Positions 1 through 10,820 of a stretch of 64,000 nt of DNA are shown in pieces. Every line of letters starts with the position of its first letter. Within the stretch, counting starts at the first letter, position 1. The notes under the pieces were generated by a model. That model was not told the origin of the DNA. It did no database searches and saw only the letters and a list, made by a program, of their open reading frames with translations. Source of the DNA: Cyclospora cayetanensis (Eukaryota; Apicomplexa; Conoidasida; Eucoccidiorida; Eimeriidae); the NCBI RefSeq assembly GCF_002999335.1, contig NW_020312053.1, positions 1-64,000 on the forward strand, written 5' to 3'. A program made the position numbers and the translations under genes.

Positions 1-30
1 ATGAGCTATGCTGAGGGAGAGTATATGATT

Positions 31-109
31 GATAGATAGATAGAGAGAGATATATATAGATAGAGAGAGATAGAGAGAGAGACAGAGATAGAGAGAGAGA
101 GAGAAAGAG

Positions 110-198
<89 letters not shown>

Positions 199-260
199 GA
201 CAGACAGAGAGAGAGAGAGACAGACAGAGAGAGAGAGAGACAGAGAGACAGAGAGACAGA
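31..260. repeat. GA/GATA-type microsatellite
   Basis: Purine-only array of GATA, GACA and (GA)n blocks on the + strand, so TC-rich on the - strand. The open frame through it is only a read-out of the repeat. Confidence 0.95.
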
Positions 261-299
261 GAGAGCAGCAGCAGCATGCAGAAGAAGGCACACCACCAG

Positions 300-2260
300 C
301 AACTAACAGACATTTGCCCTATATGATTTGTGTGCTTGATGAATCATTCTTCTTGATAAAATCACCCTCTACCGGGTACTGCTGGCGAAGCAGCAGCATA
401 AGGGCTCATAAAAAAGGCCCGCACCAGCAGCAGCGCCAGGAAGAAGCGTCTCTACATCTACTACAGGAAGCACTGCAGTTGTCTCCTTGGTTTATATGGT
501 ACCCTCGCAACAAAGCACCGAGAGCGTCTCTATGGTGGGCCTTCCCTCCCCTCCCTCGAAACCATGAGGTTTGCGTGTTGTGCGAAGCCTCCAACATATT
601 TGGCGCATGCAAAAAGGCCACATACACTGGAGTAAGCAGGCACTCCAAGAGTAGATATCGGTTCGCAATTGCATTAGGGGATTCTGCAGCTGCAGTGGTG
701 ATGGCGGGAGACTTAGTGGCCTTTGCCTCATGCGTTCCTGCTACGAGCGAGACAGTCGCCCGATGTAGTAGTCTTGTTTCTGCAGCGATCAGCGCAGCCC
801 ATGACGCCTGTTGCCTTTGCTGCTGGAGCCAGCAGCAGCACACCAAGTCCGCTGCTGCATGCGCTCTCACGGAGCTATCCTCCCGAAGACTTGTCTGCAC
901 CAGGAACGGCAACCGAGGCACTGCAGTGTCTAGACGCGCTGTGAAGTGCGCCGCGCTCGTGCTGGATCTGCGGCCATCATCTACTGCTTCTGGTGTAATA
1001 TCATCAAAGGCAGAAAAGAGGTAAGCGGCTCACTTGTCTACTGCAGCAATAAACGAGACGAGATTCGAGAACGGGAGCAGCAGCATCTCCGGAGCTGCTG
1101 CCGATGCATGCAGCTGCGATACGCATTCCCACACAGCACAACGTAAAAGCCGCGCCGCTCCCCGTTGCAGCAATCATGGAGAGACAGACAGCAATGCGAG
1201 AGACAGCAAAAAGCAAGGAGCAGCAACGGAAAGCCCGACGCTGCAGCCGCAGCTGAGGGACAGGCAGGCAAGCAGAACCAAGATTCAGCAACAAAAAGCT
1301 CTCGAATGAGCACCCGCAGCAGTAGCAACAGTAAAAAAGCAGCAAATTTGCGCACAAACTGCAGATGTTTAAGGTCCGCTAGAGAATACAGCTGCAACAT
1401 TTCTGTCTCGCCGCCTCGTGCTCGCGCTGCAGCTTGTCGAGGAGGCCCCCTAACAGCCACGGGAGGTCGCAACCAGCCGCAAACGCGGTGCTGCAGGTAT
1501 ATCGAAGTGCATTGAAGGAGTACTGCCAAGTCTGACAAGCAAACAAAGCTGCAGACGCCAAAAAAAGCCGCAAAAAACGCAGAGAAAGCCCCACACAATA
1601 CACACAAACACACAGACACAATACCCACAAAAACAGACACAATACCCCCAAAAACAGACACAATACACAAACAAACACACAATACACAAACAAACACACA
1701 ATACACACACACACAATACACACAATACACACAATACACAAACACAGAGACAATACACACACACAAACCGAGACGAACCACATATCCAACAGCCCCCGTC
1801 TGTCGGCCGTATATCTACTCACGGAACTGCAACTGCAAGTGCAAGTGCTTCTGTTGTGGGAGCAGCAAAGGCAGTATGAGCAGCAGTATGAGCAGCAGTA
1901 TGAGCAGCAGCAGTAGCGCTGGCTCCTGTTGCTGCAGTGCTGCTAACCTTTGGTGACGAAGAGTGTAGACGGCTACAGACACCTCCTGGTGTCCGACGGG
2001 GAGCTGCGCAAGCAACGAGGCTTCCCGAAAAAGCTTCAGCCGGCGTGCGCGGTTGCTGCAAGCCAGCTTTCGCCACACTTTGCAGCTGACTGGTCTGTGC
2101 AGCACACGAATTGTGACCTGAGTCGAAGCCACAGCATCACGAGCAGCAGTCGTAAAACGGCGATTTCGCTGCAGCCGCAGCAAGTCGCGCAGCGCGCTCA
2201 AGAAGCGGAGACGAGAGACGGAGGGGGCTTCTAGAAGGAGCATTACACTCAAGCGTGGGG
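300..2260. other. Stretch without a resolved gene
   Basis: Open frames compete on both strands: 314-1024 (+), 406-921 (-) and 1815-2513 (-). Short fragments look protein-like, but no set of splice sites joins them in phase and I recognise no domain. CAG and CTG clusters are scattered through it. It may contain exons of a gene that starts outside the window. Confidence 0.5.
1590..1770. repeat. CA-rich tandem array
   Basis: Tandem ACACAATAC and AAACAGACACAATACCC units, imperfect and variable in length. It has no protein-like reading on either strand. Confidence 0.9.
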
Positions 2261-2265
2261 AGCGG

Positions 2266-2483
2266 TTGTGCAGCAGAACACAGAGAGCAGCCTGGCAGCG
2301 CGAGCAGCAGGGAGTGACAGGAGGGCACGTCTGCGAAGGAGCGCAACCCGTGCAAGTAAATCTAAAAGAGGCGCAACGCCTTTCGAGAGTGCAAGATGTC
2401 AGGTATACCTTGATTCTAGAAATCAAGCTGGCGGCTTCGTCCTCAGCGGGGGGCCTTATAAGGGCAGATACAGCACACGAGAG
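2266..2483 (+). CDS. Possible internal exon, unrecognised
   Basis: An open frame of about 72 codons that reads like protein (contains QPVQVNLKEAQRLSRVQ and YTLILEIKLA) and ends at a good donor (GAGAG then gtaagg at 2484). Neither a start nor a partner exon was found. The next recognisable exon, at 2512, looks like a signal-peptide first exon, so the two may not belong to the same gene. The YTLILEI stretch recalls a cystatin strand, but the spacing does not fit that family. I cannot name a function. Confidence 0.3.
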
Positions 2484-2511
2484 GTAAGGAGAGACTTCGC
2501 TGTCTGCAACC

Positions 2512-3044
2512 ATGAGACTCTCCCTGGCAGCTTTCCTCGCAGTGCTTCTGTGCGCTGCTTCTGCCGCGGCTAGCTTGCAGCAGCAGGAGGGATCTGAGAG
2601 CAGCTTTTCAGGAGGAGGTGAGACGAATAACTCCTGCCACTCTGCATGCTGACGATCAGCCTCGGCACTCCTCTGGCCGCCTCTGTGGGGGCGAATCAGA
2701 CCTAAAAACGACGCCGTTCACACCAGTAAAGACAAACACATCTTTTTTGTCTTGCTTTTACGGCTTTGGTTGCCTGGCTAGCCGCAAGACATGCCGCTTC
2801 CACTGCTACTGCTACTGCTGCTGCTGCTTCCACTGCTACTGCTGCTGCTGCTGCTGCTTCCACTGCTACTGCTGCTGCTGCTTCCACTGCCACTGCTACT
2901 GCTGCTGCTGCTTCCACTGCCACTGCTACTGCTACTGCTGCTGCTGCTTCCACTGCTACTGCTACTGCTGCTGCCGCTTCCACTGCTACTGCTGCTGCTG
3001 CTGCCGCTTCCACTGCCACTGCTGCCTCCGCACACCAAGCATAG
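2512..3044 (+). CDS. Small secreted Ala/Thr/Ser-rich (mucin-like) protein, two exons
   Basis: Exon 1 is 2512-2617 and begins MRLSLAAFLAVLLCAASAAA, a textbook signal peptide (short basic n-region, Leu/Ala core, small residues before the cut), followed by SLQQQEGSESSFSGG. Donor gtgaga is at 2618. Exon 2 starts at 2782 after ggctag, and the one leftover base plus CC restores the frame. It encodes about 85 residues of ASTATATAAAA-type sequence ending in TAG at 3044, roughly 122 aa in all. The Ser/Thr-rich body could be O-glycosylated, which is inference. The other frames of this hexamer tract give poly-Leu or poly-Cys. The splice-phase match and the signal peptide favour this frame, but the acceptor is weak. 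The gene is tail-to-tail with the one at 3114-5412. Confidence 0.45.
2796..3030. repeat. CTG/ACTGCT hexamer tract
   Basis: Repeats of TTCCACTGCTACTGCTGCTG with varying numbers of ACT and GCT triplets. This is the second-exon body of the secreted protein model. Confidence 0.9.
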
Positions 3045-3113
3045 GCTTCCTTCAGATCGGCATCACGCATGCATGCAAGGAAGCACGACCGAATCAAAGA
3101 TGTGTGTGTCTCA

Positions 3114-5412
3114 TCACCGACCCATAGCAGCGCAATACGACGCGTGGAAAGTCTTATACTGAGTCTCGTCCTTAGGCGTCCATCGACCCCTGCAGCCTTT
3201 CTGCTGCTTCGCGAGCAGGAAGACAATGCCATGCTGCACCGCTAGCCGCAAAGCAAAAGCCTCGGCTTGCAGCTCTGCTTCTTCGTCCTCAGTTAAAGGC
3301 GACAAGCCGCACCAGACAGCGGCAGACCCCCTTCCAGAAGCGCCGTCCTCGCCAGGAGCAGCAGCGCGACAAGACGCCACAAACAAACGCAGTGCCTGCA
3401 GCGGCAACAGCAGCAGCAGCAGCTTGAGCTACACGTCAGTCCGCCTTTCGGATACAAAATACGAGGAGCAGGAGGAAGTATACGCAAAGGCAAAAAAGGC
3501 GCGAGAGGAGGCACGCAGACAGACAGGGAAGCCAAAAACTTTGCAGTCGCAGAAACAGAAAACGACAGCTGCTCTGAAATGAAGGCAAGAGACACAGACA
3601 ACGCTCAAGCGAAAGAAGCGCCCAGAAATGCCGGTTTCCTCGTCTGGCACACACCATATATATAATATATATATTATAGATATGTAGAGAGGGAGAGAAA
3701 AAAACACGCAGAGAGAGAAATACAAAAAAGAAGAGAGACAGGTCGAGAGAGGTACTGCGGCAGCAAGTGCCCATGAACCGTCAGTTTCAGCACACACATG
3801 CATGCCGTTTTTCTGCTGCGCCTACATGGAGTATTTCTCCAGCCATTTCGACGTCGTCTACAGCAATCGCTTCATGGAGAGCGAAGCGCAAGAAGCGACA
3901 GTCTGGCAGCCAGAATCGCTCCCGCAAATCCAACGAAAATCTTCCCCATCCGCTAACTACTAGTAGTGCATGTGTCACCTGCAGGATAGCGGCTGCACCC
4001 TCTCTCTATTAAGATGCAGTAAAAAATGCATGACAAAGCCTGCCGCTTTCAGGCAGCAACTAGGCAGGAGACAGCCTTTCACCAGCACTCCTAGTGGTCA
4101 ACATCCTCTGCCCCCTCTACCCACCCTCCGCCTTCTACCAGCCCCCCATCTTTCCACGCACCCCCCGCCACTCATTTTACCAACACGAGGATTACTCAGC
4201 AGTCCCTGCATCCAAGAAACAATCGCATTAACAACAACAAGGCAGACACGTCTTACCATGTAAACCTGATTGCGCCAGTCTTCTGTACCCAAGTCGCTTC
4301 TGCTTCTCCAAGGGCGCACACTGCGCGACATTTCCTGAAGAATAGCCGCTACCAAAGACATGCTGCTTTTGCTGCCGTTCTTGCTACTGCTGTTGCTGCT
4401 GCTGTTGCTGATGGTGCCAGCAAAAGCCTTTATCCCGGCACGATGCAGCAAAGATCCCCAAACGAGCTGCTCGAAGAGGCGTCCAAAGTCAATGCAGCAC
4501 ACCTCGGGTAGCAACTGGCAGCCGCAAGTCATGCAGGCAGCTGCAGCATTCAAGAGCAGCAGCACACATACACATACATACAAATACACATACACATACA
4601 TACAAATACACATACATACAAATACACATACAAATACACATACACATACATTCGAATACACATACAAATACACATACACATACAAATACAAATACACATA
4701 CACATACAAATACACATACACATACACATACGAATACAAATACACATACACATACACATACAAATACACATACAAATACACATACACATACAAATACACA
4801 TACGAATACAAATACACATACAAATACACATACAAATACACATACAAATACACATACAGCCGACACAACTGATACACTTTTCGAACGAGTCCTTATGTGC
4901 TCGTAGCTAGCCTGTTTTTACAGCTGATTTTTGCTGCCCTTGCCATTGCACGCGCAGAGGGGTATACAAACAGGGAAACGACAAACACATGAGAGACGTA
5001 TGAACGGAGGAACGCCGTGGATGCGCAGATTGAGGCGAGAAGAAGTCATGAAGAAGAACAACCGAGAGAGGATGCAAAAGATGAGGTCGCCGAGAATAGG
5101 AGCCAACACAAGGCATGCGGTGAGTCTGGGGAGAAAACTTCACGATCCGATGCATGCAGAGCAGCTCTCGAGTTGCTGCAAAGAAGCGGTCTGCGGCTGC
5201 TCACCGAATCGGCTTTGAACTCCCTCTTTGCCGTTGCAATTCGGACAGGCAGTAAGCTCATAAAACAGCAAATGATCTCGCTGAAAATCAAATCCTAGCG
5301 CTCCAAGCCCGCCAGAACGAACGGCTGTTCGCACTTCCTCTAGCCACCCCAAATATTCCACCCGATGCAGCAAGGGTGCTATGTTGCTCAGTGTGCAGTG
5401 CCGATGCACCAT
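3114..5412 (-). CDS. 308-aa protein with split zinc ribbon, four exons
   Basis: Exons on the minus strand: 5412-5205, 4540-4257, 3978-3826 and 3395-3114. Donors are gtgagc, gtaaga and gtaggc, and all three junction phases (1, 0, 0) close, giving 308 aa. Residues 56-59 (CPNC) and 72-75 (CMTC) form a C-x2-C...C-x2-C ribbon that exists only after intron 1 is removed, since the junction falls at residue 70. After a Ser/Asn linker, residues about 163-308 (MVTHALLVVSGWGRF, AVDDVEMAGEIL, then QYKTFHASY at the end) are helical. They recall bacterial alpha/alpha-toroid proteins of unknown role in which a THxx(L)xxGxG-type start is followed by a DDPE-like segment; this likeness is from memory and uncertain. 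ATG 5412 is the nearest start, but an in-frame ATG at 5481 or an upstream exon is possible. Function unknown. Confidence 0.7.
4560..4858. repeat. TACACA/TACAAA tandem array in intron 1
   Basis: About 300 bases of ATACACATAC and ATACAAATAC units. In the sense of the minus-strand gene it reads TGTATGTG/TGTATTTG and stops about 20 bases before the 3' splice site at 4541. Confidence 0.95.
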
Positions 5413-5651
5413 GCTGTCGTACAAAGCAAAAACACGCAAAACAGACAAATACAGATACAAAAAAATACGCCTTCCACGCATGCCAACTCATATCCCCATG
5501 CCCATAAATACAGAGGCGGTATACATGTGGACATACATACATATACATATATTATATGTACATGGCCATATGCATATCATGTCACACAAAAAAAACAGGT
5601 GTCTATACACTGTTACACACATATAGGCATGCACTTTTGTATCAGCAGTAG

Positions 5652-6059
5652 CAGAGCACCAGAACTTGTCGGGCGTGCGTCAGCACACGGAAAGCTCCTG
5701 CTACTCCTGCTGCTGTTGCTACTAATGCTCCTTATTCTGGTGCTCCTGCTACTCCTGCTGCTGTTGCTACTAATGCTCCTGGTGCTGGTGCTCCTGCTAC
5801 TCCTGTTGCTGTTGCTACTGGTGCTCCTGATGCTGGTGCTACTGATGCTCCTGATTCTGGTGCTACTGAGGCTCCTGATTCTGGTGCTCCTGCTTCTGCT
5901 ACTCCTGCTGCTGTTGCTACTGATGCTCCTGCGGCTGTTGCTACTGATGCTCCTCATTCTGTTGCTACTGACGCTCCTGATTCTGGTGCTCCTGCTACTC
6001 CTGCTGCTGGTGCTCCTGGTGCATTCCAGCATCTGCTGCTAGAAGCCGCCAATGGCTAA
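5652..6059. repeat. Degenerate 45-base repeat with protein-like readings on both strands
   Basis: On the + strand one frame with no ATG (about 5652-6056, stop TAA 6057) reads GAPATPAAVATNAP-type repeats of about 15 residues (Ala/Pro/Thr/Val), suggesting an internal or last exon of a mucin-like protein. On the - strand an ATG at 6032 opens an Arg/Ser frame (RSISSNSSRSSRS) that would lie just upstream of the 308-aa gene. The third option is poly-Leu. Neither reading could be joined in phase to a neighbour. Confidence 0.6.
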
Positions 6060-6153
6060 CACCGGCTCTCCGGCATGCCCAGACCACACTACGAAGCCGC
6101 GAACGAAGGAAGAAAGGGACGAGAAAAACAACAGTTTGAAGCCAGAAAAGCGC

Positions 6154-9100
6154 TTACAGCTGAGCCCACGATGCCTCCAACAAGGCGAAGACTTTGCTGT
6201 CATGGAGGAGACCATCGGAAGTAAGGCGGCTACGTCTGCGGCTCCATACGTTGAGGATGGAGGCAGCAGCACGCAGTGTCGGCTGCTGGAGCACACGGGA
6301 AGGCCCCATATAGCCTAACAAATTGGCTAACAGATATGCCACCTCTGGTCCATACTCCTGAAGGCAGCACACACGGCAGCAGCAGCGAGAAATCCAGCTG
6401 CGTCGCCTCCTCGCCGAGCAGAGGCTGCCTCCGCTCCACCCCATGCACTGCTGGCAAAAGCGTGGCAGAGGAGGGCTGACATTCGCGGAGTGCTGTCACG
6501 CACATGCACCCAGCAGCAACAGAGTGGCGTAAAGCATCCAAAAAGCATCAACAAACACCGGAACCGTCTGACGCACAGACACAAGTCAGAAGGCGTGGCG
6601 AGGGCACCAACAGCTGCCTACAGACACACACACAGAGAGCGACCTACCAAAAAGTGCTGCTGATCATCATCATTTGAACTCTCTCCGAGCTGTAGAATGA
6701 AGTCGCGGAGGAAAAAAACGGCATGAAGAGATGCCACCTTCCCCATAGACTGCAGCAGTTCCCTTGCAACATCCCCTGGTAGGTCTGAGAGGTGTACATA
6801 CACTCCGCCTCCCTCTGCTTGCTGCTGCTGCTGCTGCTGCTCTGCTTGCTGCTGCTGCTCTGCTTGCTGGTGCTGCTGCTCTGCTTGCTGCTGGCTTGCA
6901 GGGACGGTGGTGCCACACCTTTCTTTCTGCTGAACCTGCTTCGACTGCTGCTGCTGCTGTTGCTTCTTTTGCACGCGCCTGCTCTTCGCGAGAACCCGCT
7001 GTGCGTGCTTCGCACACCACTTAGACCATGCGACATCTCCCGAAAAGAAGCGCCGAAGCTCTCGAAGATCCTTGAAAACAGCTACAAGGCCTCCCTCCGT
7101 CGCCAACTGCTCGAAATCAACGCGCTTGCTGCGCCAGGCAGGGTGATTTGCTATCGCATCTGCTGGCACAGCTTCTCCGTGGCATACAGGGCACATCCAG
7201 GAGTTCGTCGTCTCGCCGCCTTCTGCAGAAGCAGCAGCAGCAGCTGCTGCAGAAGACGCGTCCGTCAAGGCTGCCCCTGCCGAACCTGTGCAGGACTGAG
7301 ACTGCTTCACAGCTTCCGTGTGAGCGTGTCGTCTTACCACAGGAGGCGGCACAGGAGGCAGCTGCTGCACTTCTGCTGTGATAGCCGCAGAAAGACCACT
7401 GCCCTGCCCGTAGAACGTGGCTGCAGCAGCAACACGCCGATTTTCGGGGATGTACCGCCGAATCGGCTTGCAGCTGTACAGACACCCCGCATGCATCACA
7501 AGGGGGCAGAAGTCGCAGCAGAGAAGCTCCCCATGGCCTCCACAAATGCAGCAAAAACAAAAGTTGCTGATCGCCTGAACATACAGTCCACCACAAAAAA
7601 GACGACTCCAAAAGCTAGCCACAAAAAACGCCCCTATCCATGCTGTCGAACCAGACGCATGCGGAGCAAGAAAGAAAAACGACACACATACACGCACACA
7701 CAAAGAAACCATAACAAAACACTCCCATCCACCAACTAACGGCCGCGCGAGCTGCTCTATTTGTTGCCGTTACTGCTGCTGGTGCTGCTACTGCGCTGGC
7801 TAGCTTCCACAGACAGCGATCCAGGGTGCTTCTTGCTGCTGCTACGAACGGCAGCTAGGAGAGACAGCTGCCTGCGCCGCTACAAGAACGGGCTCGGTAG
7901 GAGGAGACACACGTGAAAAACAAACTTTTCCCCGCTAAAACAACTTACGCTAGCCTTCATAGGGCGTCTCCTAATCTTTGCGGCAGGACGGCTTGGCACA
8001 AAGAGCTCTGCTGACTCGTGTTGCTGTTGCTGTTTCTGTTGGTGTTTCTGCTGCCGCTGTTGCTGCTGCTCATCGCCATGCTTCTGCTTCCTTTGCTCGT
8101 CTTGCCTATTTCCAGCTGTAGCCGCAGCGGAGGCGACACTCTCTGCCTCCTTCAGCTCTGCAGACGTGGAGAGAACCTCCTGATCCCCCTCAAAGCTGCT
8201 GAAGAGAGGCGGCAGATTGCTCGCATCTTCCGCCTTTATGCGACTGCCTTCTGTGCTGCTGCGCTCGCTTCCGCCGTTCGTTGTGGCGAGCAAGCAGCTG
8301 CTGCTGGTGCTGCTGAGGCTGCTGTTGCTCCTTTTGCAACAAACAGTGCTGTCAGCTCCAGCCTTGACGGCAGCAGCTACTGGCCTCAAATCCTCACTGC
8401 AGGCTGTAAAAGCCACAACTGCTGCCTCATCCCTCAGACAATCAGGAGACTCCTTCGACGCGTCGAGCTGCTCTTTCTTAGCTCCTCTAGGATTTTTCTG
8501 AGGCGTCTTTTCCTGATGCCTTTCGCAGTCTTCTAGCTCCGCCTGCTGGGCAGTCTGCTGCTGCTTCTGCTGCTTCAACTGCTGTTGTTCAGGCTGCTGC
8601 TGCTTCTGCTGCTTCGACTGCTGTTGTTCAGGCTGCTGCTGCTTCTGCTGCTTCAACTGCTGTTGTTGTTCAGGCTGCTGCTGCTTCAACTGCTTCAACT
8701 GCTGCTGTTGTTCAGGCTGCTGCTGCTTCAACTGCTTCAACTGCTGTTGTTCAGGCTGCTGCTGCTTCTGCTGCTTCAACTGCTGCTGCTGCTTCAGCTG
8801 CTGTTGTTCAGGCTGCTGCTGCTTCAACTGCTTCAACTGCTGCTGCTGCTTCAGCTGCTGTTGTTCAGGCTGCTGCTGCTTCAACTGCTTCAACTGCTGT
8901 TGCTGCTTCATCTGCTGCTGCTTCAACTGCTGCTGCTTCGACTGCTGCTGCTTCAACTGCTGCTGCTTCAACTGCTGCTTCTTCTGTGCTGCTGCCGTCC
9001 GCGTCGACCCTCTTGCTGATGGCTCTTGTAGGTTTTTCTGTAGCGTAAGATCACTGCAGATGTTATTGTTATTGGCAGTTGCAGTCCGCCGTCTGCTGCG

Positions 9101-9436
9101 GTGATTATCTGCAAAGGCTAACAGCAGCTCTGAAGAGGTTGCAAGGCTTCGAAGCTCTCGAGGGCAGCTCGCCAGCAGCAAGTCTTTCTCATCATCCTCC
9201 TGAACGGCATCCCTAGCAGCAGCAGTTGCTGCAGTAGTCACGACGGGCTCTGACGCTGCTGCGGATGTTTGCGGTGCTGCTGCTGCCGCCGTCGACTTAG
9301 CGCTTGCAGGGGTGCCTGCTGTTGCCGAACTCTTGAAAGGCTGGAAAGATGGTCCTTGTCTTTTCTTCTCGTTGCAGCTGCTCTTGGGGTGGCCCTTAGT
9401 GTTGCCAGCAGCAGCAGTCGTAGATGCAGCAGGAGG

Positions 9437-9468
<32 letters not shown>

Positions 9469-9931
9469 TCGTAGATGCAGCAGGAGGAGCAGTGGCAGTA
9501 GTAGAAGCAGCAGCAGCAGTCGTAAATGCAGCAGTAGTAGCAGAAGCAGCAGCAGAAGTAGACACGGCGTTGGAGCTGGGTACGTGAATTCGCTGCCGTT
9601 TGCTGCGATCTCCACTGAAGGCTAAGCATAATTCGTCGAAGGAGTTGCCATAGCCGCTGAGGAGGCGTAGCAGCTCACGGTTAGCACCCCCTCCGCTTTT
9701 TCGCTTCTGCGTCTGCTGGCGAGTTGGTTGCTCTTGCGGAGGCTGCTGCTGGGTGGCTGTGTTTGTTGATCCTTGCTGCGCGGTGTTTGGCGAATCGGCA
9801 GTGCTGCCCCCCGGCTCCGAGGAGGATGCAGCCTGAGCAGGCACTTCTGCTGCAGAAGCAGCAGCTGCACAAGCACAAGCAGCAGCAGCCGGAGAAAGCG
9901 GAGTAGCCTCAGTCATCTGCGAGGAGCGCAT
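6154..9931 (-). CDS. PHD-finger protein with poly-Gln and poly-Ala tracts
   Basis: Minus-strand exons 9931-7949, 7574-6648 and 6357-6154 join in phase 0 at both junctions (donors gtaagt and gtaggt; acceptors gttcag and gccttcag), about 1037 aa from ATG 9931. Exon 2 opens with a complete C4HC3 PHD finger: CCIC, CDFC, then H-x2-C (PLVMHAGC), and after an unusually long insert of about 95 residues the final WMCPVC pair. PHD fingers read histone H3 tails, so a nuclear chromatin role is likely (family knowledge). The first exon holds Ala/Thr runs and a long LKQQQ/PEQQQ tract. The last two exons form a helical C-terminus ending LLEASWAQL. The true start is unsettled: the frame stays open upstream to an acceptor-like tttctcttag near 10090, and a candidate first exon (10325-10274, donor gtgagt) does not match it in phase. 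Head-to-head with the SP-RING gene. Confidence 0.85.
8540..8990. repeat. CAG/CTG tract coding for LKQQQ/PEQQQ
   Basis: Irregular tandem units of 9-30 bases built from CTGCTG, CTTCAA and CAGG. On the minus strand it encodes a long QQQLKQQQ...QPEQQQ region of the PHD protein. Confidence 0.95.
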
Positions 9932-10325
9932 GCAGCCGCGTTCCTGCGAAGGCCATGCGGCAAGATTGCTTGCTCTGTACTTCTTCAACACTCCCCTGCT
10001 GCTCTTGCCGCAAAGAGGAAGGGATGGGGATGCCGCAGAAGGCCCCTGAAATGCCTCCAAATATCCTCGGCAGCATCCGCGGCACTAAGAGAAAAAAATC
10101 TCGGAGGCAGGAGAAGCGGCAAGGCGCAAGGCGTCCGCCGACGGGAGCAGCGAGCTCCGCAGGTGTCACGGCAGAAGCTGTACTGGGAAAGTCATTGGCA
10201 GTGACAGTGCACTGCTTCCTGCTCTGCTGCAGAAAGAAGGCGGCAGCCAGAGCGAGGAACTCGTAATACTCACCAAAACAAGCAGAAACAGCAGCCGAGA
10301 CACTTAGAAGGCTGCGCAGGAGCAT

Positions 10326-10820
10326 GGGCTGGTCGTGGCTGTGTTCATGAGGGCCTTATCACTACACACCTAGGGTGCTGCGTCACAGGATGCCTTGCAG
10401 CTGCGGCCTTTTTCAGGCTTCCGCTGCGCCAATTCGATTAGAAACTCCTTAGCAGCGTCTCGTCGGGGTTGCTTTGCCGCTCAAGTGCCCCATGAAGGCA
10501 GAGGATCCTAACGGTGTGCCTGGAGTGTGTGACCCTCCTGCCAGCAACAACAACACCCCTCAGGCTCGTTTGCGGGTTGTTTTGACTGCTATAGCCCGTC
10601 AAGTAGCCTTCTTCCTCGAGTTTCCGCAGACTTTAAAGCCCCCTTTGTAGTTTAACTCCGTTTTAAGCCTTGCTGCGCGGTGTTCTATGCTCTCCCGCGG
10701 CAGTAAACACGCTTGCAGCCCCTCGAACCTCCCCCCTCTTTTCCACCCACCCACCCCCCGCTCCCCTCCCCCCTCGTCAGCCGACTCCCCCCTTTCAAAT
10801 CGGCTCTGAAATTTCTGGAT
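10326..10820. promoter_or_regulatory. Divergent intergenic spacer (putative shared promoter)
   Basis: About 500 bases lie between the PHD gene (minus) and the SP-RING gene (plus), largely free of CAG repeats. It has a CT/CCCC-rich part (10720-10800) just before the SP-RING start. No core element was recognised; the promoter role is inferred from gene orientation. Confidence 0.35.

Noticed and set aside
6..302. 98-codon minus-strand frame in the GA array
   Set aside because: Only Ser/Leu read-out of a dinucleotide repeat.
2266..2483. Cystatin-like reading of a possible exon
   Set aside because: The YTLILEI strand is suggestive, but the Gly-to-QVVAG spacing of cystatins is not there.
4360..4872. 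Leu-rich signal-peptide-like plus frame
   Set aside because: It overlaps a minus-strand exon that fits a four-exon phase-consistent gene, then runs into the TACACA array.
8585..9019. Poly-Leu plus-strand frame
   Set aside because: Antisense shadow of the PHD protein poly-Gln region, whose frame continues into splice-verified exons.
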